From Druceiella hillmani (lineage: Eukaryota; Arthropoda; Insecta; Lepidoptera; Hepialidae), in contig JAYKKI010000064.1 in NCBI GenBank assembly GCA_039881145.1, forward strand, positions 5,141,001 to 5,205,000: DNA of 64,000 nucleotides. Reading direction: 5' to 3'. Below, one piece after another: positions 42,401 to 55,224 of the stretch. Under the pieces are notes generated by a model that made no database searches, was not told the origin of the DNA, and saw nothing but the letters and a program-made list of their open reading frames with translations. The translations under genes were made by a program, and so were the position numbers. The stretch's first letter is position 1, and each line of letters begins with the position of its first letter.

Positions 42401-45400
42401 TAATAACAGCTAGAAGAACTGGGGTGCCACCGTGTCAGATCTCCTATGTTCCTTTAAATAGTCCCAAGGCGGTGGGTAGGTAGGTGTGCTAGGGTCACAT
42501 AGAGTGCGCTAATTTGTTTACTTATTTGGCTGAAAAGAATTGATTGCTCTTGTAGCAATAATCTCCCTTTCACGTTAGGTTATTTACTAGTACTACATAA
42601 GTGACGTAAAATGAGTTGAAAGCTGGACGATGCAGTTAAAAGGTTTAATTTATTTCTTGGAAGTCAATTTTTATTTTCAATGCTGGAACCACAACTACCG
42701 CCACCAGTTATGAAGATGTAAAACAAATTATTGGCATTATATGCGAGGAATGGTATATAAATTTTGTCAGATGTAAAATGAAACACCGTAAAAAGAGACA
42801 CCGTAGAGCAACAACGCAGGATATAAAAAATGACACCGAATAGCAAGTTTGTTGAGATGCAGTTCCCTCACTCTTCCTTGGATGTCTTTTACAAGGCCTT
42901 TCCAAAACCAGTCAATATGAAAAAAAAGAAAAATATTCAGTTTTATTGCTGGAGCGCTTGTCAAATCGATGTTGAAGGTGTAAAAAAAATAGATAAAAAT
43001 TCTATTTAAATTTTTATTTAACAAAAAGAAAATTAATATATCAAATATATCTTTTAAACTGTTGGTTTCTTCATTTACTTTCTCAAAATACAAATACATG
43101 CTTAAACTACATTAACATTATGAAAATATGCGATTAGTCAGTTACAGAACGGTTGCTCAAGGTTCCAAGTCGATATGCAAGTAATATTTTTCACACAATT
43201 AAAAAATTTCATATTAAAGTAAATGTTTTTTTTCACAATTTTAATAGTACTAAAGGGCAATTGTGTCAAACTTTTATAATAAATTTGGACACAAATTAAG
43301 TATAATTGTATTTAAAAACATCCAAATCTTCAAAATATTTTGTAAATTTTGACAAATGCAAAAGACATTGTGCTGAATTTTTATTATTAATGGATACTAG
43401 ATGGAGTAATGGATACAAGCGTTGATACAAGATGGATGGATACAAGAGTTTGTTTAATCCATCTAGACAGGACGACCTCTGGACACAAAAATTATTTTAA
43501 AATATTTCTATTGTTTTAGAAAAATAATAACCTTAAGGCTTCATTGCCTTCAAAGAATAAATGAAAAAATTCATGAAAAGGTAACAAAAAGAAAAAATTG
43601 AACTACTTTTGTTCGGTTTTTCTGAAGAAAAACTGCAACAAAATAGTAAAATTACGATTCATTACCCATTGCTGAACGTAATGAATAGTCACAAAAACAT
43701 TGAAAAAAAAATTCTACCATAAAATAAGAAAACATTTGTGTATGATAAGTTACACAACAATTAACACAAAAATAATAAAGTTCTTTGTTTTACTTAAACT
43801 AAAAACAACAAGATATAACATTTGTAAACAGTTTCTTACAAATAAAATGTCAGTCTTTATCTCTCCCTCAAAATCTAGAATGAAAAACAAAACAAATTAA
43901 CAAAATACTTTTAACTAAATAATAATATTTCCCAGGGAAAATAGAAGAATTTTCTCCTTCCATTGGAAACGAAAAATCCTTTAATTTTTCGTTTCCTTAA
44001 ACTTCGTTAATTGTCTGAGCAACATCAAACCTTCACACAAGATAGAGCACAAATGTTTTTGATTTTATTATTTTTTACAACAAAATAGTCCATATTACAT
44101 CAAAAACCAGTTATGTATATTGTTTAGAGCTTTCAAAAAGATAATAAAATATGTCAAATAATTTCTTGAAGTGCGAGTTACACAGGTAAAAAATGCCAAA
44201 TATTCCCCGTTCAAAATTAGTTACAGAATGTGGTGTTGAAAAATGATTTAACTTTTTAACAGTAAATTGATTGTGAAAATTATGTAAGAATTCTACAATA
44301 TGTTTCAGTTAGTCATTCCCCTGATAAAGGAAAAAATTGAACAAATTAAACAAATTAAATTGTAATAAATAATAATACAAATTAGTCATAAAAACATGGT
44401 TTTTTAAATCATATCAAATGGTTTTACACCATGTTAATATCAAAATTGGTTTTTAATAAGTACTATACCTAAAAATTTTAACGAAAAGGTATTTTTTCTT
44501 AAATTATTTAATATCAAAATGGATAAAAGACCCCAGTAGTGTTAAGCCAACTGGCCACCAACATTTTTATACAAAAAATATTTTAGAAATATCTTGTGAA
44601 AATTCTACGTGAAAATTCTACAATTTATCTACTTAATTTAGAAAGCTACAATATCTACACTATCATTAATTACATATCAGAACTATTTTGTTCAGTTTTT
44701 ATCAAAAAAAAAAATAGAACAGAATAGTACAAATTATATTCATTACTGGTTTACTCATTAGTTTCATGTTAAAATGTGATGTCACATGTGATGCCACAAT
44801 GTCATTAAAAAAAAAAAGATACAAAGCTAATTCAATTTTCAGAAACTGTCATTGAATACTTAGTCATTTTTCTACTTAAAAACTAAAGAAAATTTGTATG
44901 TTGAAAACTTCTTTAAGAAATATAGTAACAAATGATATCCTTTTTCGTTTACTTAAAACAAACAATATAAGCAAATAATATAATGTAAACATTTTTCTAC
45001 TTAAAAAACTATATATTGAAAACCTCTTTAAGAAACAAATAAATTAAAAATAATATCCTTTGTATGTTATGGAACCGCATGTATGGAGTACAAACAGAGT
45101 AAATTCGAAATATAATTGTATATATACCATCAAATATAATTGTATATATTAAACCAAACTAATATATTCATACATATTTATATTTTCACAAGAAAAGAAA
45201 AGAATTTAGTATTATAAATTGTTATATTAAAAAATATTTTTCAATATAGCAATTTCTCCTTCTTTCTTTTTCCTTTGGCAATTTTAGAACAAAAAATAGC
45301 GATTATTTTCATATTAACTTTTTCCCAAAAAGTTAGAGTATGCAAATAAAGCTATAATGTGCAACAATATGGAACTTACAACAATAGGTTCTAAAAACTT

Positions 45401-45559
45401 TTTAAAAATAATAAAACTACGAAACATTTTTTAATTATCTTTCAAAGTATATTGATTTGTCAGTCTAACTCTCGCACAATCCACTGTCGCCGATATCAAT
45501 TACAGAATGCGACTCGTCAGTCAATGTAGGTTAGTGATATACGAGGAACTATTTTTTCC
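39407..45559. other. Intergenic between NOG1 start and the A1CF/RBM46-like gene end
   Basis: 6.2 kb. The NOG1 promoter should lie just above 39406 but no TATA or initiator can be fixed by eye. No coding sequence, RNA gene or intact element was recognised. A duplicated block of about 60 bp (44865-44930 and 44990-45045, 'tttttctacttaaaaa...ttgaaaac') is present. A GC-richer patch at 42420-42540 is unexplained. Confidence 0.55.
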
Positions 45560-45724
45560 TTAATTTGGAGGCCAGTAGCTAGTCACAGGCGTTATCGGTG
45601 AGTATAAACCTTGTGGTGCAGGAACGTTGACCAAATAAGGAGACGGGTAATACCTCTGCAACGGACTGGCGATGGGCAGAGTCGTGTAGGGTAACCGTGC
45701 AATTTTATCTTCATCGGGGATATT
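45560..45724 (-). CDS. A1CF/RBM46-like exon 5 (residues 459-512 and stop)
   Basis: The exon opens tttttag|aat as [20 protein letters not shown] and ends SYWPPN-TAA. It is a Pro/Tyr-rich tail of 54 residues with clearly higher GC than the flanks. The splice site and phase fit, but the tail is not conserved enough to confirm by homology. Confidence 0.78.
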   Translation of the reverse strand, partial: NIPDEDKIARLPYTTLPIASPLQRYYPSPYLVNVPAPQGLYSPITPVTSYWPPN

Positions 45725-48700
45725 CTAAAAAGAAGTTAACAAAGTATTTACAGTGAAAATTGGGTAAACTGTTTATGACGAGATTTTTATTTGGTTTCAC
45801 CAAGTCTACTTACGATCCTGTCCATCGCAACGCTTTGCTGTAAATTTTTTATTTTTTAATGCCATATTCACAATGCTACATAAATGTGCATCATTGTGGC
45901 GGTACTGGAGAAGGAGGCGAATCATAAGTCTGCGTGATAATATTGTTGGATGCACACCTCTTGAACCAATAGAGAAATTTTAGTGTTTTCGATGTACACA
46001 AAAGCAACAACAAGTCCAACAAAAATATATTATGTAACAGTGAAACGGTATCAAGCATCTGCTCCAGCAGTGTATTTGCAGGCCACGAACAATGAACACA
46101 CAGGTCTATTTTTATTGCATTGTCAACATACTTCCATTTCGCTGTAGATATTGTATCAAAATTCATTTAATTCACCAACATGCAGACTAACTTTTGTTTC
46201 TTTTTCATTGTAGGTAACATTTTTAAAGGCAGCATAATAGTAAAATAGCGTCAGAACAATTACCTTCAAATTGTACAACATCTCTTGAGCAGCACTAGCG
46301 TAAGCCTCTTCGATGGTGAGAGCGGGTCGAGTGCATCCAGCGTGTCGTGGGGGATGACCAGCCAGTCGTACCACAACCGCACCCAGATAGAGTGTACGCC
46401 CAGAGCCATCGGTGATTGGATACGATGTATATTCTGGTGGTGAGCTGGAGTACCTGTGATTAAGGAATGAAGAGCTTATGAATATAAGTAAGCAAAGTAA
46501 GAAGGATTGAAGAGATACAAAGAAAAATCTATTATGTCATTATCATAGTTAATCATTCCATGTACGATAATAGAAAATTGGTGAAAAGGAATGTTTTGGA
46601 ATTGGAAAATATTATTTTTAATGTTGCACAAGTGATGAGCATATATTCCATAACACAAAAATAACTCCACCACTGTGTGCACATCACGGCCCGCATTTAC
46701 CCATTAAGTGAAATGCAGAACTAAACTAATTCATTGTTTTGCATGAAAATTGGCTAGTTATTCAGGTTACAGGATTAAAGACATTCAATATTAGAAGCAT
46801 TTCTATCCTTGCTTTGTGCAGTTTAATTAAAATTAGTATCCTTTCTATACTAATATTTAAGATCATAGTAGCTATCTTTCTATAACTAATATTTAAGATC
46901 ATAGTAGCTATCTTTCTATAACTAATATTTAAGATCATAGTAGCTATCTTTCTATAACTAATATTTAAGATCATAGTAGCTATCTTTCTATAACTAATAT
47001 TTAAGATCATAGTAGCTATCTTTCTATAACTAATATTTAAGATCATAGTAGCTATCTTTCTATACTAATATTTAAGATCATAGTAGCTATCTTTCTATAA
47101 CTAATATTTAAGATCATAGTAGCTATCTTTCTATAACTAATATTTAAGATCATAGTAGCGATATAAATGGAGAATTATTAGCAATATTTGAATATTGAAT
47201 ACATTTGGCGTTAATTTTGTAGAAATTCATTATTCACAATTAAATGAAACTACGTGACTAGGTTTTGTTGTATTACAACATCTTCAGGTGGGATATTAGC
47301 AAAGATTTTTGCTAATCTTTGCTAATATACCACCTTACGACGTAATACAACGAAACCTAGGTCGTGGTAAAGAAATTAAAGAAAGTAGAAATACTACATC
47401 ACATAGTTTTTTTTTTTATTGTGAGCAATTATTTGAATTCTAATAAAAACATAACAGTCGACTTTCTCTACTGTATGCATTTGGTCCGCTAATAACTTTT
47501 TTGGCAACAACTCGAGGGCAGAATAGATTTCAGACCTTGGAAATTTATTGTTTGTTTTGCCAAGTAGCTTCGGATAAGAAAGTCCGCAGTCAATGAGATG
47601 CTCCCTACAAACTTGGAGCACACGTACATACTTTGTACGCATGTATATTTCATGCGATTAGAGCTCATCCATTAACAATTATTTTGAAAACTCCTTACTT
47701 TTTATTTAGTGTACTCAACCTTCTACCAGATGCCAACACTATTACGTTCATCTTCTAAAAGTAATCAAATCTGTTTATGAGGCACTTCCCAACATCTTAC
47801 CAACATTCACAGTGTACGTTCAAGTCCAATGATATTGGCATAGGAAAGTCTATTATAATATTTCTATAACAAATATAACAAAACACTTCACAGGTTTTAA
47901 AACGCATATTTAAAAAATTATAAAATCTAGGAAAATCGCTGCAGTTCTCCGAAAACCTTTGTGGAGAACTCTTTTTTCATAATTTCATGTAGAATAGTTT
48001 CAAAAGTAAGGGGGGGGGGTGCACATATTTTTTTATAACTGGTCAAAATTATAAAAAAAAATATTTTCGAGAACCTTATTGGCACTCGCAAACAATATCC
48101 TACACTATTTTTTCAGGTTCGTAATTTGCATTCCTTTGAGTCTTTTACTATGCCATATTTCAAGTTGCTATATCAAGCAATTTCTGAGAAAACATGTGAC
48201 AGACACACGTGGTTTTGGGTTCCATTTTTCTTTTCAAGGTTCTTACATTCTAGGTTTCACAAAAAAAATGTAATTCTCAGTTTTAAACATTCTAGCATTT
48301 TCATGATTTGGCATGACATCCTCCTTATCTTTTCATTGGAAATAAATCACGTCGGTTGCAGAACCTACAATGCTCTTCCAATAAAAGGCACCAATTTGTC
48401 ACTAATCTCGTACCTTTCAACTTTTAGTCACACATTTAATTCCTCCATGGATTTAAATTACTTACAGGTTTCGGTAGATAGCAACTTATTTTAATGTTGG
48501 TAAACACTACAAAATGAAATGCCCGCTAAAATTGGTGTTTACAAATTGAAAGTGGGCAATGAATATACAATGCAGAATACGTTTATCCAGGTGACACGTG
48601 GGATAGATAACACTTACCGTTTACAAATAGCATCCAGTTTTATAGGTGCCATTAAATATTCCATTGACGGCCTCTGTTGGTTAGTTACTTGTGGAGCATT

Positions 48701-51700
48701 GTGTCCCAGCTGAGAGCGGTGAGAATCTGAGGGAGACAGACTGCTGGAACCCTCAATGTAGCCAGAGGAGTGATCGTTATCACAAGCATTTCCAATGATG
48801 GTTGTACCTGTAAATGACAAATCTTCTATGATATCTTGGAATGGTCTCCTAACTAAGGTAGAAGATAAAAGCTTCATCTGCAAATTTCCAGAACTAAAGT
48901 TTCGAAGCTTGTCGCAAGTTATTGCTTTAGTGGAAAGTAGAATACAGTCAATTAATCATCAGTCACTTGGTGACCACATGGTTACAAATTGTATGAACAT
49001 GATGTTTACCAAATCATAGAATAATCCATTATTTGATCAAAGCGATGAGAATTACCCATGTTACCTGGAGCGATTTTAACAACTTCATTTGAATAGAATC
49101 GGCACTTTTCTAAATTTACTGAATGAAGAAACAAAGTTTGACTATTTTTTGACAAATGGTTTTTATAGCAGTAATTTAATGATTTCTGTCAATCAATCTT
49201 AACTCACCTGAATCTGATACACTGAGCCCCATTTCGTGTTTGTAGATGGTCTGCGTCAGTTCAAACGGGTTGTTAAACTTCGCATTTCCCTTTGATAACT
49301 TCTGCATCTTATACAGCTCTGTATTCACCGGCTTCGCCCACTTTATTTCGATCATTGCGCCCTCAATCTCTGTATTGTTTAATGTTGCCATAGCGATCTC
49401 TGCGTGCTCACGAGTAAAGAAGTGGACGAATGCGAAGTCACGGATTTTCTTTACGCGTTCGGTACCGTGTTTGATGGCATTTTCGAACACGCACTGGACA
49501 GTTTCAGGTGTCGTCTGTAGTAGAAGATTGCGGACATACAATACTTTGACCTGAGAAAAAAATTTTATTTGAAACGAAAAACTAAATTGAACTAAAATTA
49601 ACTATGGTAAATTCTTTCTATCAACAGAATCTACAAATCCAGTCATTTCTAAAAAATATCTAGAAACCTGCAAGTTAACTCGAAGTTGTTAAGAGTACTA
49701 TTTTCTATTTTAAGCTAAGAATGACCAAATAAACCAGGGCAAAATCTCAAATTTGAAAAAATGTCTGTCACAGCATCTGCGCTTTGCACAGCTGTATAGA
49801 TTTATGCAAAGACACCAAACCTATTATAGATAGAAATTAAAATATTCCATTACTTTTAATACTATTGAAACCTACCAAATTTATAAATTTGGAAAGAGTA
49901 GTTGAGACATAGTTGTTTTTTAAGTTTCCTCATAATAGCCGAAGCCAAAAAATTTATGATTTATAGATATTTTCATCTTAAATTTTCAAAAGAGGTGAAA
50001 AAATTCATGTTATAACAATCAATATCTACATAAACGCATGTTTACTACTAAATAATTGATTTTTAACAAATGAAATTCAAAAGAAAATATATAACGATAG
50101 TAGGGAAAATTGCCAGTCCTCTATGAAAATCACAAGTCATGACTTGAGGTTCTATGAAAACCATGAGAATGATCAGTTTCATGAAAAATGTCTCTGGAAA
50201 GTATACTACTCTCATCGCAAAATGCAAGGAAAAAGGACAAAGTTCCGTTTCCAATTTCATTTATTTTTGTTCGCGGACAATTAGCTATTAGCTGTAATCA
50301 TAAAAAAAGACAAGGAATGAAATATCAGAAATCCGTTAAATTCAATCGATCTATGGAATCTCAATCTGCCAAAGAATGTCAAAATTATGATCAAGTTGTA
50401 ACTAGAACAACGGTGTATAAAGATATTGTCAATTAACTCTAGCGGATGCGCCCCGTAAAAGAACATCAATGATCACACATGAAGACGTATATTACATTTT
50501 GTTTTTTGTTAATTCAATGGCAATATCTAATTAGAACAAAGAGTGTCAAAAACTTTTGAACATTTAAGAATTTAAAACAAATTTACTTATGTTTTCCAAG
50601 ATAACCCTACTTTATAGCAATTATATTCATGAAATCGCAGATGCCCTGTACAATACTTTCTGGTTTTATAATTTAGACGGTCCTACTTTATAGACATAAA
50701 CCATACAATGGAAACATTGAAATTTGAAAAGCAACCACCGCAAGGTTATATTCAGACCACACAAAAATCTAAAAACAAAGTTTGATACCATTGTATGGAG
50801 AATCATTTGAGTTATGGCGACAATTGAAAAGAATACAAAGAGTCAAAACCTGGAATGGTCAGGATCTCTCATGCTCCGACGCGAATTTTACAACTTTACA
50901 AACAAGTGAAGTATAAAAACTTTTGCATCATTAACGGGATGTTGTGCGTGAATGTTTGACTGATAAAAAAATTGACTTGGTAGACACATTAATAGCAAGT
51001 AATTTATTTACAAGTATCATTTTATTAAAATTATTTAGCACCAATTTTACATTTATTGAACGTATTAGTCCATACATAATTATCATTAAGTAAAATATTG
51101 CTGTTCATGTGACCTCCCGAAGTTTACATATTACAACATTTAAACCTTTTTACGTCTAGTGATCCTAGTAGCTACACTATTTAAACATTAAAATTACAGT
51201 TTTGAACAACTAGGAAATTAGTGTTAAAAGAAGTATGTATCTTGGTCTGTATGCAACTTGACACTACACTAACAAGGACTGAGATGATTTATAAAGATCA
51301 CTGCAAGAGACAGGCAGAAAACAAACAAAAAGCTTACATTACAATAATATCATCTGTTAGTTTACAATATTGGGCAGCTGCCTCTATGCAATGGTTTGAT
51401 TTGGCACAAGCCCCGAACAATTTGTTTTGACACTAAATATCGTAATACAAGGCCAAAGCTAAAGGAGATAAAGTTCCAAGCATGTTACTTACACAGGGCA
51501 ATGTTAGTGGACATGTCCATGTATGGTAAATTTTATAGGGTTTGCGGGGATAAAACTAAGGGTTGTCACATTTTCACAATGGTGCATCCAACTTGGTCTA
51601 GAAAATATTTTATCGACTCTCCCACAACGCAACGTTCTTAAATTATTCTCAAGTGTTTATTTTGGAATATATAAATATTGATAGTAGCAGATTTATAATT

Positions 51701-54700
51701 ATTATTTAAAGGAACATACATGATGTGGAATGAAAAATTAATGAATGTATGTTCCAAAATTACAAAAGCCTCTTACTTATGGTTGAAGTATAGAAAAACT
51801 AGTATTTTAAACATGGTTTTCGATAAATTTACGACTTTATCTTACGTCTGAAAGTTTATTAAAGTTTGCAAGTAATTTAACTGAAACACTATATTATGCA
51901 CTTTTACGTACCTTAAAATATAAGGAATCCTCATAGTGCGTGTTTTACTCCTATTTTACAGCTTTTTTGATAAACATGATACAGGTAGTGAATGTTAACA
52001 AATTGTAAAGAAAGAGCTAAACATAAGAGACAATAACTATGCCGTTCTTCCAGTAAGCACAGTTCATAATAAAACTTATGAATTAGAGTAATGACTGTTT
52101 ACATGGTGCAGAGCATTACCCGATTAATTGGCCTTTGAGAAAAAAAAGTAGACATTTTTTCTCACTCAAAATAACTTACTCCATTCTCAAAATAATATAC
52201 AGACTAGGTTAAATTTTCTATATCAATAATAAAATGTTTGCTTCCCTTTTCTCTGTTGCCAAAGAATGAAAAAAAAAGCCGAAAATTAACTAGAAATCTA
52301 TTTCCTATAAAGAACAAAACTTATGCTTCTCTTTTCTCCGTTGCCAAAGAATGAAAAAAAAAGCCAAAGATAAATTCACACTCCCTTCAGAAAAAAGAAT
52401 TAACTAGAAATCTATCAGTCAAAAATTACTCAGAAAATGTCAATCACTGCGATAAAAAAATCCATTTTTTGAACAGTATATCAAACATTAATTCCAACTC
52501 TATGTACATCATTTTTGGTAAAGATTCTTAAGGAAACCATAAAAAAATAAATCGCATAATTCACAGATGGTGCCAAGCAATTGCCAAAACAGCTTAGAAC
52601 TTAATTTGAATACAAATTCGAGAAAATATTGGCACCTTCCATTAAAAAAAATTAATATCAACTAAATTCTACTATATGAATAAAAATACACTTTTAGACA
52701 CGATGTTGTAAATGAATAATTAGACACGATGTTGTAAACAAAAACAATGATAGTGTTGCAAGCATTTCTCAAGCGATTTTCAGGCTAAACAGTAATGAAA
52801 ACTGTTCTACATGAAAGGACTGAAAGCTTTGCATTAATTAAGCAATGAAGATGGAAGTCCTTAATTTACACATGTTCAAAGAGTTTTCAATTGCCATTAT
52901 AAACAATTAAGGTACCAAACGCGGCCAATAACAAAACCTAGGAAATTAGAACATAAAAAGGGTGATTCTGAAACGGCATTTTCTATGCATGTTGACATAA
53001 TCTCCGGCATTTATAAATCAATGTGAACCATCCTGTTTTAGGGTAAACTGGGTAGGTGTTATTTATGGATTTCCCTTATAAATTTAATCAAGTTAATGCA
53101 CTACAAAGATGGACTATACAACTCAATAGACGACAGTATGATATTTTTTTCATCGATAAAACGATTACAAAAGCAGAACAAGAGTAGGATGGTAACGGAT
53201 GACAGTATGTGCAATAGAAAGCCAATATGTATGGTAATTAAAACAAGTCTTATAAATAAATTATATTTAGCTTCTATTTTTCGAACGGTTCTGCAGCCCA
53301 ATATAAAAAATTAAAAAACTATCAACAAAAATCACAAACATGAATTCGGAATCGAGGTAACCACTACTTCTTTTATTCTAACATGTTGTTTCATTCAAAA
53401 CGGTACTAGATTTGGTAAATCATTCACAAAACATCCATATTTCCGATGCCCTGCATCTCCTTATCCCATTAAAATCCCATAATAGAATCTTGCTATATGT
53501 ATAGTAATATTTATAGATTTCTAAAATGTCTCGAAGTGTCACACTTTGAGAAATTGAAATTTTAAATTTTCAAAAAATTTTCGAATTATAACTCCTACCT
53601 TATGGTATTAATAGATTAAAACTCCATTCAAGAGCTTTACGAAACTACTCGTCACTGGTCGCCAATATACAGGCAATTAAACGTGGCAACCAATTAACTT
53701 TGAAAGTTGATTTTTTTTAAAAGGTAATAACTTTAAAACTAATTATGTTACACAGTTGAAACGTAGTATTTTAATCATGAAAATCAGAGATATAAAGTCC
53801 TAATCAGTGTTCAACACACTGATTTTTAAATGAACCGATGTTTAAATAAAAAAAATTTAGTTTCAAAAACAATATTTCATAAGATGAGTACTGAAAAATA
53901 TTAATTAAATAATATTTAACCTTATCAAACAGCAACTAAAATATGTAACAATTACAATTTCTTGGAAGTTTGTGCTAAATAAGCAATAGATGTAATTATC
54001 AACAAAAAATTTTCACAATTTGGATTCGGCAGACTCCAAAAAAAAAAGATCAGATTTAAATTTCTTCAGAGCTTGGTAAGTTTGGTTTCAAATTCAACTT
54101 TCTTTTTTCCAATTTAATTTATTCCACAAATTTTATTAAAAGATTTTATATTGAGCATAACTTAGTAAATGAATGTAAACATGCAAAGTGTCAATTATTG
54201 GACCGAATGTTAAAGGTCTAAACAAAATCTCGCAATTTATTCACCCTTTGTTTCTTGTTTCGGATAAATATTACCTTACACATTATACACAACACAATAA
54301 GAAAAAAATTTACGCTAAACTAATTTTAAAGAAAATATTAAATATTTGCAAAAAAAATATTCGCCATAATAAAGCGATTTTTATATACATAATCCACAAT
54401 AGAAGTTTTGCACTCAGAATATTTCAGTTCAGACAATTTCATGAAAAGGACAATAAGATGATTTTACCTATTCCATGTGAAAAACCAATTGCTATATAAT
54501 ATTGTTTTCAGCAGAGTCGAATAAATACAAAAATGGAAAAGAAAATTACGCAATCAGATTAAATTTCACTTACCCTCTTCATAATTTCTTCGTCCACATC
54601 TGGCTCCGGCTCGGCCCAATCCACCAGCAAATTGTGATCCCATACCCTAATGTTTCCTGGTACACATTGTCTCCTCGCCATGGCTGCAGCCCTGTGATCT

Positions 54701-55224
54701 TCAAACTCCACAAAAGCGAAGCCGCGATTTAAATTCCTGTCCGTTGTGCTGCTGTAAAGTATTACTTCTACCACACCTTTAACTCTTTTCGAGAGCTCCT
54801 CTTTAACTTCTTCCTTAGTTTTCGTTTTGGGGATGCCCCCGACGAAGAGTCGACAATTATCAACAGATTTCACAACGCCTATATACTTGTTCGGCCTTAT
54901 TGCATATCCGTTCAAATCTCGAATAGCCCTATATGCGTCTGAAGAGTTTGTGTAACAAACGAAGCCATAGCCGCGATTTGAACCAGAGAAATCCATCATA
55001 AGACGGAGTTCGTATATATCTCCAATTTTTGAAAACACGGGTATTATTTCATCTTCGTAACAGTCCCTGGGTATTTTTCCAATAAATACTTCGCAGCCTT
55101 TCGGCGGCGGTGGACCTTTCCAATGTGGCGGTGGACCGAATTTTCTTTGTCCGTTTGTCTGCGCAATAGGATATCCTGTTTCGTTCGTCAGATTAATGAG
55201 CCTACCTATTACTGCGTCGGTCAT
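45560..55224 (-). CDS. A1CF/RBM46/RBM47-family RNA-binding protein, complete, 5 exons
   Basis: Exons on the minus strand are 55224-54574, 49550-49208, 48807-48618, 46453-46264 and 45724-45560, totalling 1539 nt (512 residues). The N-terminal [18 protein letters not shown] motif is typical of the A1CF/RBM46/RBM47 family. Three RRMs follow: RRM1 about 44-121 ([14 protein letters not shown]), RRM2 about 124-206 ([18 protein letters not shown]) and RRM3 about 220-290 (LYVRNL, DFAFVHF). Residues about 380-458 form a DND1-type double-stranded-RNA-binding domain. The vertebrate relatives bind mRNA and regulate editing, stability or germline translation; the role here is inferred only from that. A TAA in frame lies upstream of the ATG. 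The link after RRM3 and the C-terminus are shorter than in human A1CF. Which vertebrate paralog it is closest to cannot be told by eye. Confidence 0.93.
46264..46453 (-). CDS. A1CF/RBM46-like exon 4 (residues 395-458): dsRBD
   Basis: The exon opens cacag|g and encodes [32 protein letters not shown] and [18 protein letters not shown]. The beta strands followed by an EAYASAAxxML helix are typical of the dsRBD at the end of A1CF, RBM46, RBM47 and DND1. The donor is aag|gtaatt, phase 0. Confidence 0.9.
46841..47159. repeat. 36-bp minisatellite, about 8.9 copies
   Basis: Unit ctttctataactaatattta-agatcatagtagctat, almost perfect; two units are 35 bp because one A is missing. On the minus strand the unit is 12 codons long and open, which only reflects its length. 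It lies in intron 3 of the A1CF/RBM46-like gene. Confidence 0.95.
47180..47440. repeat. Palindromic interspersed repeat (CCTAGGTTTCGTTG core)
   Basis: Inverted arms at about 47254-47303 and 47318-47367 (gtattacaacatcttcaggt against its inverse) with a short spacer. The outer parts match the single-armed copy at 23470-23605. Its centre repeats 'ttgctaat' three times. Confidence 0.75.
47930..48260. repeat. Dispersed repeat fragment with G-run
   Basis: Contains a run of 10 G at about 48009, 'atttctgagaaaa' and 'gtgacagacacacg', the same ordered blocks as the foldback in NOG1 intron 8. Open frames across it are not supported as coding. Confidence 0.45.
48618..48807 (-). CDS. A1CF/RBM46-like exon 3 (residues 332-394): linker and start of dsRBD
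   Basis: The exon opens ttacag|gt as (G)[19 protein letters not shown], a Ser/Asp-rich linker, and ends with [16 protein letters not shown], the first helix of the DND1-type dsRBD. The donor is cg|gtaagt, phase 2. Phases match both neighbouring exons. Confidence 0.9.
49208..49550 (-). CDS. A1CF/RBM46-like exon 2 (residues 218-331): RRM3
   Basis: The exon opens ctcag|gtc as [10 protein letters not shown], matching VKILYVRNL of A1CF. RNP1 is [10 protein letters not shown]. After the RRM comes a linker with [15 protein letters not shown]. The donor is tca g|gtgagt, phase 1. Confidence 0.94.
49551..54573 (-). other. A1CF/RBM46-like intron 1
   Basis: 5.0 kb AT-rich. Apart from the duplication at 52240-52420 and a fragment of the 'ctcatagtgcgtgtttt' dispersed repeat at 51918-51955 I see no feature; the open frames at 50188-50436 and 51221-51641 show no known motif. 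Confidence 0.55.
52240..52420. repeat. Local duplication, about 85-100 bp
   Basis: The block 'cttttctctgttgccaaaga-atgaaaaaaaaagcc...aattaactagaaatctat' occurs twice in succession with small differences, in intron 1 of the A1CF/RBM46-like gene. Confidence 0.7.
54574..55224 (-). CDS. A1CF/RBM46-like exon 1 (residues 1-217): RRM1 and RRM2
   Basis: The long first coding exon starts at [23 protein letters not shown]2/RNP1 of RRM1 are VFIGKI (46-51) and RGYGFVCY (84-91); those of RRM2 are LFVGGI (126-131) and RGFAFVEF (167-174). [15 protein letters not shown] is a family signature. The donor is agg|gtaagt, phase 0. Confidence 0.95.

Larger units (their letters stand above)
46454..48617 (-). other. 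A1CF/RBM46-like intron 3
   Basis: 2.2 kb filled mainly by the 36-bp minisatellite, the palindromic repeat and the dispersed repeat. Introns 2 (48808-49207) and 4 (45725-46263) are short and hold nothing visible. Confidence 0.65.

Noticed and set aside
42767..43099. 110-codon minus frame
   Set aside because: Phe/Ile/Leu-rich composition typical of AT-rich non-coding DNA; no motif.
46762..47046. Repeated [12 protein letters not shown] protein
   Set aside because: Produced by a 36-bp minisatellite whose period is a multiple of three; no other coding evidence.
46841..47159. Regular direct repeats as a CRISPR array
   Set aside because: Units are contiguous with no unique spacers and the DNA is eukaryotic; the same holds for 27435-27635 and 62548-62986.
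47394..47642. 82-codon minus frame ([15 protein letters not shown]...)
   Set aside because: No recognised domain, no splice sites that link it to a neighbour, and it abuts a repeat.
48126..48494. 122-codon plus frame
   Set aside because: Runs through a dispersed repeat in an intron; no motif and AT-driven composition.
49246..49554. Plus-strand 102-codon frame
   Set aside because: Antisense shadow of RRM3 in exon 2 of the A1CF/RBM46-like gene.
54502..54732. Plus-strand 76-codon frame
   Set aside because: Antisense shadow of the RRM2 exon.
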